Positions 38,501 through 50,500 of a stretch of 64,000 bases of DNA are shown here, in pieces; within the stretch, counting starts at the first letter, position 1, and every line of letters starts with the position of its first letter. Position numbers and translations under genes: made by a program. The notes beneath the pieces are model-generated. The model was given only the letters and a program-made list of their open reading frames with translations, was not told the DNA's origin and did not search any database. The stretch covers positions 35,345,295 to 35,409,294 of the forward strand of contig OU015524.1 in NCBI GenBank assembly GCA_907165065.1, read 5' to 3'. This DNA is from Caprimulgus europaeus. Lineage: Eukaryota > Chordata > Aves > Caprimulgiformes > Caprimulgidae.

Positions 38501-39799
38501 TGCTTGCCATTTTCCCCTGAGTTGGGACAGGTTTCTCCTTCCCCTAGGGTACCTCTCTGCTTCCCTGCAAGGAGATGGCCAACTCTGAAACTCAGTGGAA
38601 ATAGGAGTAAGATAAAGACAAGAATGCTTCTCAAAGCCAACATGTCTTTTTTTGTGCTAACCTAAGATATGAAGATGCCTACATGGTTACTGAACTTTCA
38701 GACTTCTTGGAGGAGTCTTTAGCCAGTGTGTCCTATTGTATTTTTTCTTAAATTTTGCTGTGAACAAGCATAGGTAATACTGTGTCATACAGTAGAGTTT
38801 TACTTTGTTCTAAGTGTTCTGTCAATACAGCCACTTGGGATGTGTATCAGCTTCACTGTTTTTAGGCTCTTAGTCACATAAAGCACAGGTCATCCCATTT
38901 TCCCCTAGCTGTGTTTTCAAATAAGCCCTGGAGGCTGTACATTCCAACTCCTCTGTTCTGCTGCAGTGTGGGAGATCCTCTGTAGTCAAAGGACCTTTGA
39001 ATCCTGGGAACAGAATATGGATTGTAAGCAAGATGGGCTTGTACTCCAAGATAGTCTTTCTTGTTTCCCCTCCCTTTGTTTTTTGTTATGACTGTATGCT
39101 GCATCCTTCCATAGCTGTGCTGCTGTTGTGTATTCGTGTAATATAAACACAGTGATCCTTGTAAAGGAGGCCCCAGGTCAAGTCTCCCACTTTTTATCTT
39201 ATCTCTTGTTCAAATAATAATTCTTTTTAAACTGCCTATGTATGTTCAAGTGATGATAAAAGATTTGACAATTTCATTTTTTGCTGTATATCTCCATTTG
39301 GTTAACACTTCTTTGTCTCATCTGCTTCTGAACAGTGGCTCCTTATTTTGTACCACAATTTGCACATGATCTATGGGAAATCAGAGAACCAAAGGCAAAA
39401 AAATATAGCTGCACTTTGACATGAAGATTGACTTGTAAAGCAGCTTTTCCATTCATCCTTGCTTATGCAACAGCACTTCTCTAATCTACTATAAGAGTAG
39501 GAAAGCAATGAAATGGCTTTTTCTGATGGCAGATAGACTTCTGGGACAAACAGTCTGTCTTCTGTACACACATTGGCCTTTACCCTTGTGCAGTAAGCTG
39601 GTGCAAAGCCTGTGCAACATTTAATTCCCATTTGAGCTAAAGGATTTGTGTCAACTTGAAGAATTCTCACTGTAGCGTGTCGCTGTTCATGCATGTAGAA
39701 CATCATGATCTTCTCCTTAAACTTTTATCTTGAACATACCATATCCATATGTTCTGTTGTACACAGGCAAGATTTTGGGTTTCAGACAAGAGGAATGGT

Positions 39800-39870
39800 A
39801 AAATTAGCATGCTGTGTTTGAAGTCAGACTGGATGATCTAATGACTCTGCCTGGCTTTAAATTTTATCAG
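39800..39870 (+). mobile_element. Possible old CR1-like tail
   Basis: GAAGTCAGACTGGATGATCT followed by AATGACTCTGCCTGGCTTTA resembles the diverged ACTGGATGATCTAATGGTCC ending of old amniote CR1 elements. The match is short and degraded. Confidence 0.45.
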
Positions 39871-39884
39871 CCTGTTGAAATAGT

Positions 39885-39960
39885 TTTGCTTGAAATCAAT
39901 GGAACTACTCATATACTTAAATTTAAGCACCTGTATAAACATTTGCATGAGTCAGGATGT
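39885..39960 (+). repeat. Relic of an old amniote interspersed repeat
   Basis: TTGAAATCAATGGAACTACT, then CATATACTTAAATTTAAGCA resembles the widespread amniote repeat with the core CAATGGGACTACTCATGTGC followed by TTAAAGTTAAGCA. It directly follows a possible CR1 tail. The family name is uncertain. Confidence 0.5.
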
Positions 39961-41896
39961 TATTTGGCACATAGTTATAGGCTGGGGTTTTTAGACATTA
40001 TCAAAGAAATTATTTTTTAACACTGACATTTCTGTTGTAAGTGTTGAGAAGCTGCTTCTCTTTGTAGAACTATTTTGATGCTGTCCAATACTGAACTGTG
40101 ATTTCTTAATGTGTTTTAGATGGGTTTGTTTTAATGTTCCCTCTCCCCCAGTTCTGCTTTTTGAGTGAGACTGCTGTAGACTGTACATGTGTTCTTGAAA
40201 AATCTTGCTTTGACAGCCCCAAACAGACACACTGATACTTCTAAGTCTCTGCTCCTTTTTTCCTGTAATGTTAGTGGGCTTGATGGTGACTTGGAGCACA
40301 AAGCTCCCTTGTAAGAGTGGCTGGTATAGTGGAGTAAGGACTTGGGGAGAAATTAAGATACTTACACAGGAGCAATTGCATGAGGAATAATAAATCCTAC
40401 TCAACCTGAGCTAGCTTTGCATGAAAGCATGGCATGGTTTGTCTGTCACCCAAAGTCCATTATTTTTTAAGTCATGTGATTTTTCTTTAAGTCAGTTAGC
40501 TTTCCTGGACCCAGAAACCCACACTGCCCACACAGTGGTGACAGTTGACTGAAGTATTTATTTGACAACCCTAGACTTCTTTATATCTCCTGGCAAAATA
40601 ATGGCAGGGTAGAAAGCATGTGAACCTCCACTTCCTTCTGGTATATCAAATTCTCCTATTTAATTTTTAGCTTGGAATCTTAGTAACTGCAACCCTGTTA
40701 GTACTTTAGAACACTCAAAAGTGTTTATGTACAAAGAATCTCCTGCAGAGTAGTTAGAACCTAACAGGTAGTAAGGTTTTATAAGGTGCAGGAGTGTCAA
40801 TTTCATTCTAAGGCCTTCTGAAATTATTTTATCTTTAAGACAAATCTGTCAGTTTGCAAACTTTGAACTTATGAACTTGTGGACTCTTGCAGTTTTGAAA
40901 CAAATCTTTTTATGTGTGTGTGGTTTTTTTCCCATAAAACTGTTACTTCTGCAATTACGTGACTATGTAAGGCAGTTTCCATTTTTTAAACTAGGGTTAC
41001 CAGCTCTCGCAGTTACAGAGACAAGCTTGAAAACATCGGCCTTAAGTCCTTGAAGACAGAAACCCTAAGAGTAATTTCTGAGCTGGATTTTTTCCAAGAC
41101 AATCTGTTTTACTTGGAAACAGCATAGTATGTTTTGAACACCACTAGCCATACTGCTGACACGGTTTCCCTGATTCTGAGTTGCTTTGAGCCTGTCCTAG
41201 GTGCTAAAATGGGAGAAGAGATTAAAGAAAGAATAGGGCAGCTTTGAGCTACTGTCATGTTCCCTATACAGCTTGCTGTAAGAAACAGAAACTCGTTGAG
41301 TAACCAATGCAGTAGATGTCCTTATCTTCAGAACAAAACCTCTTGTCTCAGTGGTGTGAGCAACTGTCTTGGCTTCAGTGGGTTTGTGTCTGTGCATCTT
41401 ATCAGAATTTGTTCTGTTAATTCTTCATTAAGGATATGAATTTATTAAGAATATTAATTAGGCAATTTCAAAGTACCGTCTAGAATATCTTTTCCACAGA
41501 TAAATGTGAAAGTGCATCAGTGCATTATTTTATCACTTCTTCCTGTAAAATTACATTGTAACTGGCTGATTTGCCAATGATGGGCTTATAGCTAAGCAAT
41601 GGTCTCTATTTTGCTACGTTCATGCAGTGATACTGAGCTTTAAAATAATGTTGTGGTGAGTGTTGCAGACCTAAATAAATCTGAATGATCCAGTGTTTGC
41701 TATTCAGTTGTATTATAATAGCTGTGCAACTGACATCTCATGGAAATTAATGCATTTAACAGCAGAAATTGCAATGCTACTTTGCTTAGGTGGAACATTT
41801 GTCTGCATTCTTTCATCCTATGAGTTTTACAAAAACTTATCTAGTATAATGGTGGTTACACAGTTTAATATCTTACATTTTAAAATTAAAACTATC

Positions 41897-41918
41897 TTTT
41901 TTTTTTTTTTTTTTTTTT
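41897..41918 (+). repeat. Poly(T) run, 22 bp
   Basis: An uninterrupted T run in intergenic DNA with no recognised element attached on either side. Confidence 0.95.
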
Positions 41919-42947
41919 GTTTCTGCTCAGTCTTTGTGCAGGGAAGTCAGTTACTGAAAATGAAAGCAAGGAATGTTACCTGACCGAGAGCATGCTATGC
42001 TAGTTACTCAAATTGCAGTCTAAAGAGCTTTCTCTTGCAGATATCTGTACAGGCTTCTATTTTTACTTCCATTACAGCTGTTTTATTCTTCACAAGACCT
42101 AGCTTAAAACCTCTTGAAAATGGGACTTACTGTAAATATTGAGTACTTTGAAATCAGTTAAAGAAAAGCCTGATCCTTGACTAACATCTGCTTCATTGGA
42201 ATTGCTGCTAGGCACCTCCCTGGACCAGATTTTCAGCTGACTGCAGCTGTTTACAATTGTCCTGTCGCAGCTTTTCACCTACATGGATGACATCCTGCCT
42301 TGCTATCTTCACAATAACAGACGCTAAACATAGTAGCACCCTTATGGGGATACAGGGGAATAACAACACATCACACTTCCTTTTTACTCACCAGCAACTT
42401 TATACAATAAACCACTAATCCTAAGCAACATCTGAATAACAAATGAATAATCTGAATGGCATATGCATAGAGGTGATGTATTAACATAGGTGAGACTACT
42501 ACAAAGGTTATGCTCATAGATCGTTCAAAGGACATGAAAATCACATGGTGAAACCTTCAATCTAGCGTTCTACAGCTTCTGTCCTCCTGCCTTACAATCA
42601 CAACAGCATTTCCTTTGTTGGAAGAGCAAAGGACATGTCAGAAATCTAAGAAATCAAACACAACCTTAAAATAACTTCATTTTGCCTTCTTAAAAGTCTG
42701 TCCTGTTGATGCTAACTCAATTAATTAGTATCATCTGTACACTGCTGTCTTAAAATGGAGCTTTTTACATGTACAGTCATGATAAAACTCTCTGTATAGT
42801 ATCTGAAAATAAGCAGATTAAAAATTTCCACTCACATTCTACTGTCAGTTTAAATTAGATCTTGGAATGGCAACTACAGGGTATTGCAATGCAAAGCCAC
42901 AATGAATAATATATATCTCTATTTATTTATAGCATATTTTTGTGTAA

Positions 42948-42953
<6 letters not shown>

Positions 42954-42994
<41 letters not shown>
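42954..42994 (+). repeat. (AC)n microsatellite
   Basis: About 20 perfect AC units. Likely polymorphic in length. Confidence 0.97.
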
Positions 42995-42996
<2 letters not shown>

Positions 42997-43148
42997 TTAC
43001 TCGCCATAATAAATTCTAAAACTATAGAAACTTTAAGGAGCTTTAATTTTGGTTAAGATCCTACCTTCAAATGTACCTCATGAGCTTAAGTTTAAATTCT
43101 CATAAAATTCCAATTATAAATTGTATACATTTTGATATGTTTAGGTAC

Positions 43149-43200
43149 TACTAGATGATCTCCTGAGGTCCCCTTCAACCCCTACCATTCTGTGATTTTG
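43149..43200 (+). mobile_element. CR1 LINE 3' end (very short)
   Basis: CTAGATGATCTCCTGAGGTC, then CCCTTCAACCCCTACCATTC and TGTGATT is the reverse complement of the start of the 12.6 kb CR1 tail. It is therefore a roughly 50 bp CR1 end in plus orientation. Confidence 0.85.
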
Positions 43201-44642
43201 TGAAATATATATTACATATACTTCTCCTTCCCTCTCTCTGTCTCTAAATCTATATATTTAACCTAATGCAGTTGACTTCTTTATTTTTATTTGGAGCATA
43301 TAGTTATCAACATTTCTCTAGTACTTAATTGCAGATTTCAAGATGACCGCAACACAGGTGAGGAAAACAGCAAAGTTGTTACCTTATGGATATATGGCAA
43401 AAGCTTCTTTTGCTTAAGGAAAGTTCTGAAGAATCTATAACTGAATTCAGATTTCTTTATCTTAAAAATCAGACATCCTGCCAAACCTTTATCTAAAAAT
43501 CAGATAAAGTTCCTTCTCCAAAGCCCATTCTGTTTTAATTTGCCAGCCTGGCCACATCTGAGAAGACACGGGGAATGCAAGGAAGCAGAAAGCCAGGAGA
43601 CACTTACCTTTACTTGACAGGTATCTAACTTTCAGCACACTCCTTTTGTTTTGGTTTTTTTTTTGTTTTAGAGAGTTCTTCTCAGGGTGTTGGGATGCTG
43701 AGGTTATTTGCTGCCTGGCAGTGTCCTGTACATGACTCTCATGCTCAGAAGCCCTGGAGAGAGAAGAAGGATTGTGCTCTGTTCACTCCCAACAGCTTCA
43801 CTGAGGCTGGAGCTCTTTTGAGCTCAATTAGTTCTAGATTGTTTGGCTAAATGGCAGCCACACTTCCTTCTATTCTTTCCCAACTTAGTTTTCCTGCCTC
43901 CAGTGGTGCTTTTTCCTTTCTTTGGACTATAAATAGGCCTGCCACAACACAGTCTATAGCAGTAAGGAAGGCAGGAAATGCATTTAAACAAAGGAAAGAT
44001 CTTAGGTTTTTTTGCCCTCTCCCGCCAATATAAGAGTTTGATAAAGTTTGCTCTGCAAACACAGTTCACTTGTGTGAGGAAAACACTTGTTTAAAACCAT
44101 GCTACGATGTCATCTTTTGTACTCTGCAAAAAAATGAGGAGACACAGTAACACTAGACCTTTTGACCTTAGTCTCTTGAGCAATTATCACTTCCCTTAAG
44201 TATTTAATTTTGATTAAATCTTTGAAATTGTTTGAGACTGGAAAGTTGGAACAAAGATTTTCTTTGGCTTAGAAAAGAGGACTAAGATGGCTAACGTTTT
44301 AGGATGGCAAAACATGTTATAGGAGGTGCAGATCTTGCATGCTTAAGAATGATGTTTAAAGTCTGTGAATCATCATTTCATCTGAGTACTTTCTTCCTCC
44401 GTAAAACTTAACCTGGAAACAGAATTGTCATCCCTATATTCAATGAAGACAGCTGTGCAGCTATAGCTCTTGAATAACAACGATGTTTTTAAATCCTCAA
44501 GTATGTTTTATGAATTAATTTGAGGTAAGGAATCATTTTCATGGGCTTTAGGTCAGTTTTTTGATCATAAGCTTTCAGATTTTAATTATTTTCAGCTTAG
44601 TGGTTTTAAAAATACATACTAAGCTTCCAAGACCCTGTTAAG

Positions 44643-44645
<3 letters not shown>

Positions 44646-44673
<28 letters not shown>
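44646..44673 (+). repeat. Poly(A) run, 28 bp
   Basis: A pure A run. No retrogene or SINE body could be recognised upstream, so it is noted only as simple sequence. Confidence 0.95.
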
Positions 44674-44677
<4 letters not shown>

Positions 44678-46290
44678 CCATTTTCACATGTTATCAATTA
44701 AGATGATAATACAGTATGGTACTTACCTGGTTCTTTATCTCTTTTCCCTATTCCCTCTTTTTCTGCTGTCTGAGGTAGATGTCTTTAATTTATACAAAAT
44801 AAGTAAATTGCTGTAAAAAAGCTTTCTGCTGGTCTTTACAATGGTAGTTTCATGTTAGAGTAGCAGTGTGCTTATTGAAGATAGTTAAGACTGTAATGCA
44901 TGGTTTGGGATTGGTGATTATTTTAGTGGGAAGGCAGAGACTTAAAAGATAGATGTTGCTGTGTGGACAAGTAATTTTTCTTCTGTTTAAGATTTGTGAG
45001 ACATACACATGTGAGTCCTTGTGACAGCGGCGAGAGTTAAGGACCTATGGCATGTGAGGAATTTGGAAAGCGTTAAACCTTTTGTTTCAGTCATATTATG
45101 TAGGCAATGATCATGACTGTTAGCTAGTATGGTGTTTCTTGTATGAATTTGCAAATCTGTGTTAGCTTTAGGTAGACCAGATGATGCCAGAGCAATTTAT
45201 ATAAAAATCAAAAAGTGCATTCAGGAAAATGCCTGCCTTATGGAGAACTTTGCAAAGATCCCATTTCTATGGCAAGAATGAGATTGTTTATGAAAAAAGA
45301 AGAGAAATACAAATGGTGGGTGAATAAACATTTCTGTTGACTTCTTGAAAATTAATAATAACTCAAGACCCTGGAAAATGCTTCAAGGTTTTCCTTGAAT
45401 GTACTTTTTTGTAAAGTTAAACCAAAATGAAATGCTCCAAGTGAAACTTCTCTGAAAATCAATAATTTAATTAATAGAAGGACCTGAAAGTTACAATATT
45501 TATGATATTATTTATTGTGTTAATGTTGGTAATTAACAGACAGGTTTAAAATCTTAGGAAGATGTTGATCTTTGCAGACCATGTACTACAAATCTGGTAA
45601 AGAATATAATTCTTTGTAGTGAACAGTGGGCTGTATGCTGGCTTTAGCTGAGCACAGAACCAGTTTCAGCTGAGAAGATTGTGGAGATGACTGAGGGTGA
45701 GCTGCAGTCTTTATGGCTCTTTCAGACTTAGACCAAGGCTGAAGGACTGGCAGTGTGTAAAAGTGGATTGAATTCATTATTTTGGAACAGTTGTGGAGTT
45801 GGCCTCCCTAACCCCATTTCTGCAAAGTTGATCTCCACAATATAAGAGCACTGAAATGTAAAGCTGCTTAGCAGTACTTCACTTGTGTGTACCTTTATTC
45901 AAATATAGTTTAGTTTAAATCTTAAATCTCCTCAGTGAGTTGCCAGTGGTTACAGACTTGAATTTGCATCACACGTTCTCTGTGCACTGTGGTGCAGGTA
46001 GCACCAAGCACTGCCGGAGTCCTGGAGAGGCTTAGTCTTGAATAGCTGCTTGCCTTGTGTCAGCACGGTGCCAGAAGAGTGCAATTGCAGGAGCCTGTTT
46101 GCACTGATTTTGCTGGTAGCCTTTCTTTAAAAAACACACATAATTTCTTGATGTCATTCAAAAAATCACCAAACATTAAAAATAGAATGCAAGGTTAAAG
46201 CAGGATTTCTCTCCTCTGTCATTCCAACTTTCCACACTCAAAGAAATTCTCACTCAGCATGCAAACTTTTTAACTCCCACTTTACCCGTG

Positions 46291-46344
46291 CAGTCTTGAG
46301 AAGAGAGCCAGTCTTGAGAAGAGAGTCTGTCTTGAGAGAGGTCT
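46291..46344. repeat. 18 bp tandem repeat, three copies
   Basis: Unit CAGTCTTGAGAAGAGAGC at 46291-46308 is repeated at 46309-46326 with one change at the last base and again at 46327-46344 in weaker form. It is a small minisatellite in intergenic DNA. Confidence 0.85.
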
Positions 46345-47500
46345 TCAGAGTTTCCTTTGGGGATTGATCAGGTGGCTGGTGGAGCCACAAGAGAGCTAGG
46401 AGCAGGGTGAGAAAGAGTTGCTGAGAGTGGGTGCTTGTAAGGGGGAGTTAATTTTTTCTGTGTCAAAGCAGAAGAGGTGTATTTTCTCTGACAGCCTCAA
46501 TTTTACTCGTCTTTCTTATGCGTTAACCTCTAGCACAAAAAATAGCTGCATGAGCAGATGAAGAGTAACACTGTGGTGACCAGAACTTGGGCTGGTTTTG
46601 GTCCCCTGAAATTCAAAGCACCTTGTCTTCACAGTTCACTTACACTCTGTGCCCTGAAAATGCAGGTATGTGTGCATGTGTTAAGGATGGAGGACACTCT
46701 TTATTTTCAGTGAGTTCCAGTGTGCAGAGTCAGCTTATTCACTTAAAGAGAATCATGAATTCTTCACCACAGAAAACTTAGACTGAGCTATCCCATGGCA
46801 GCATGACAAAAACACTGCTTTTTGCTGGACACCTCAAATTGATTTCTACAAATGAGCCACAAAATGTGAATCTAGATGCTTTGATATGGTTTCCCCCTAG
46901 TGCTGATTACTGAGTTAATTCTATCTCTGCATCTGTCTTTTCATAATTAGAATGGTAAAAATGCTGTCCAGATTCCCATGAAATTTGAATATGGAAACTT
47001 TTCAGAACAGCTTCCAAAATAAAAAGCTGAACTACCTGTGCCCTCTCCTCTGCTTTTATGCTGCCCCTCCCTTGTGCTGCCAAGCAGCATTGTGTTATGC
47101 CACTCTTTCCACTGACATCAGTGGGAACAGGTTTGACATAAAGTCAGCATGGGCAGGGCAGCACACTATGGTTTGTCATGCCTATAATTCATTAAATAGT
47201 TTGAATTCTTTATAGTGTTATTCCTATTCCTCTTTTCTCCTCAGTTGTCTGCTTCTTGCCTTCACATTTCATTGCCTCATAGAATATGTTGCGAGAAATA
47301 ACATAACTTTGCCTGGTAGAGCTATACTGAGGAAAAAACAATAAACCAGTTTTTATCTCATATAGCTCTTGTTTAGTCTACCTGACTTAACACCATGGAA
47401 ATAACTTGTCTCAGTAGTAAATTATAAGGACACAGACTTTCCTTTTGATTTCTGATCCTGTTAAACACAGATGTCCTTTCTGGACAGCAGTGCAGGCTGT

Positions 47501-47588
47501 GGGCCAGATCCCTAGCTTCTACAAATTGGTGTTGCTTCATGGGCTGCAGTGGAGCGACGCTGATTTGAGCTGTCTGGGCAATCTGGCC
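47501..47588. repeat. Imperfect palindrome, MITE-like relic
   Basis: The left arm starts GGGCCAGATCCCTAGC and the right arm ends GGGCAATCTGGCC. The two arms are about 40 bases each and imperfectly complementary around a short centre (ATGGGCTGCAGT). This matches the layout of an old palindromic repeat of amniotes (GGCCAGATCCTCAGCTGGTG type). It is heavily degraded. Confidence 0.55.
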
Positions 47589-50500
47589 AATTGGGTTTAA
47601 TGGGTCTGTGCCAGATTACAGCAGCTGAGGAGCTGAGCATTTAAGGGCCTTTCTAATTGTGCGTGGCTTACGTTCACTGCATAGAAACTGTATTGCTTTC
47701 CTCCCCTCCACCACTGAAGCAAATCATCAAAACATAGAAATATCCCAACAGATCTGTGGCTTACAGCTATGGAGCAAGCTGAAGAACTGTTCACTGTGAT
47801 CTTAAAAAAAGAAATCAGGGGAAACCGCAGGTCAGACTCAAGCTGTGAGTCAACTTACTCTTAGAGATAATGTGCTGGTTGTCTGCCCTGTATATTTGTG
47901 GCCTCGTGAGGTTACCACAGATGTGATCTGTAATCTCTCATACCATAGGCAATCTGCGTGCGTTTTAGGTTAGTTGTGTGGCAATGAAGGGAGAACATGA
48001 ACAGAAGTCTAATTTGTTTTTCACCTTCTTGCTTACCAAAACACAATGTATATTTTTTCTCTCTGTACCTTAAACAAAGAACACACATTAACCCTGATGG
48101 ATGCATAATAGTGAAGACTAAAGTTAAAGCTTCATTTACTAAATGTAAACGTTCTTAAGGTCCAAACCTTCTGTACAGCCCATCTCTTCCCTGTGATTGA
48201 TTTCTCTACAACCAGCCAGGAGTTTAAAGCTTTTAGGGAGTTGGTGACACCAGGAAACATAATCTTCATGGCATTGATGAGGAAATAGAGTAACTTGCCA
48301 CAGGTCTCGCAGGAGGTAATATTTTTATCTGGAAAGCTTATTCTGTTGGTTGTTTCTGCTTTTCATCCTTTTCCCCCCCTTGTATTTTACTTGTCTCCTG
48401 TTCCCTTTTCAGTCACATCTTTGTATTAAAGATTCTTTGCAGCCTACTTCTGTCCTGCTTAGGGTGTGAGTAATTTAGTCTAGCAGAGTTGATCTTTGCT
48501 TTTAAGCCAGCTCATGATTTCATCTTATGTTCTCACTTGTAACATTTTCATGCAAGCACCCTTATGTTTTCTCTTACACTGGGGAGAAGCTGCTATAAAG
48601 AACTGCAACATTACCTCACTGTTCTTCTGCAAATCTCTCTTTTGTTCCATCGTCCTCCAAAAATGTCAGCACTGTGGCTGCAGGGTGTTGCTGCAGGTGG
48701 TGTTTTGTGCCAGGAAGGTAAAAGGGGCTACTTAAAATTTCAACAGGTTCTTGAATTGTCAGAAAATATCTGCAACAAATTCTTCTTCTGGTGCTGCCCA
48801 TCTTTGTGGGTGTCTTCTCTGCTCTCCTAGCTGCTCAGGGTGCCATGTCAGAAGTCCCCATCCCTGACTACATCCCTTGTTCCTACAGGGTGGGCAGCTG
48901 CTCTGATTATTACTAACACTAACTCACTATTTCCTGTATACTTTTTCCACCTGTATCCATCTTATTTTCTACCTCTGTTGTGGGAAAGCCTTTTTCCTGC
49001 ACTTGGCACAACAAGGTGCCTATTTTTGACTCCCATGCGCTATGACTCAAAGGTGTTTGTAATTGGATAGAAGACCTCAGGCATTATAGTCCTGCACTTC
49101 AGCCTTTAGCTGTTTGATCTCAAAAGCCCACTTTTCTCTTCTTGTATTTATTTTAATGTGTCTCTTAGAATTGAGGTTTCCAAGGGAAAAAAAGTGAGAA
49201 AGCCTATAGCAGTGACAAATTGCTTCCTCCTTTGTGTATAATGTGCTAATAAAAGAACAATAACATTTTTTACAGGTAATATATCTCTAGAAAAAATTTC
49301 TTTAGAGGAATCTGTTCACTTTTTCATGGTTGCTAGAAGCTGGGTGCACACCATTTTGCTTATCCCTTGTAGCCAGGTGCAGATTAGGAAAGAAAATATT
49401 TTAAAATGGCTAAAATCCTTCTGTTTTTTGTTAGGCTGATGAAGGTAGGTTCCAATTTACACTAGGTTCCCCTTGCTGTAATTCATTGACCAAGATGAGT
49501 TTTCCCATATGCCAGTGTGAATTTATTCTCCTGTCATTTCCTTTGCCACTATTTCAAGGGACTTCCATTTGCTGACCAAACATTTCTGGATTTCAGGGTG
49601 TTGCTTTTCTGTATCTGCCAGAACAGGGGAGGCAACTGAAGTTCTGCTGAACACTGTGGGGTCAGCCTATGGAACACCCTGTAGCCCGAGCCCCTCTGCT
49701 GCCGTTTGAGGTAGGGCAGTCTGTACTAAATGGCTCTTTGGGGTACAGCTACACAGGTTTCTCTTGGAGTCTGGGTCATACTGACAAATGTGCTCTTCTG
49801 CTGGAGTGGTGAATCGAACACCATAAATCACACTGGAACACGGACCGCTTTTCTGGCACATGTGCTGGGAGGGGAGGCGGCTGATTTGCCCTGCCGCAGG
49901 CTGACATCTCTTCAGTGCCAAATCTCTGTTGCCTGCACCTGTCTTGAGAGCAGCTGACTGCTGCAACCTCCTCTTTTACAAGGAAGAGGAAGAGTTGCTC
50001 CTTCACGGTTCCTGTCAGGTGCTGTGATAGCATGTCACCTCCTGGCTGACCCTAATCGGGCCTTTGAGAGGCCTCAGGGGACAGGAATAGCAATGTGGGC
50101 AGTCAGACTCTCTAACTGTGAGGTTTCTCCAGTGACTTCAAAGGGACAAGGGTCACACAGTGGATATCTGTTTTGTTGTGTTGGGAAGATGAGTTTGTGG
50201 GGTTTTTTTCCTTGCATTCCCAGGAATTGTTCCAGTGCAGTTAATGCTTTCCCCATCTCCTTGACCTGCGTGTAAGAGATAACTTTACATGAGCTAGCCC
50301 AGCTGCTCACAGCCTGGGGTAGGAATTTTGTTGTGTCGGGAGATTAAATAGCTTATTTATCATGCATCAGGAAGAGTCCCCAGAGTGTTAGTCAGCTGGG
50401 CTTTTTAGGTGACAGCTTTTACCTTAGGCTAATGGGTGTTTAAAAAATAACCACTGATAGGTTCTAATTGCTCTGCGGGAACCTGTACACTTCCAGCATG

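Noticed and set aside
42954-42994. AC repeat considered as a regularly spaced (CRISPR-like) array
   Set aside because: It is a plain dinucleotide microsatellite in a bird genome. No repeat-spacer structure exists anywhere in the window.
44646-44673. Poly(A) run considered as the tail of a processed pseudogene
   Set aside because: No coding similarity, target duplication or SINE body was recognised next to it.
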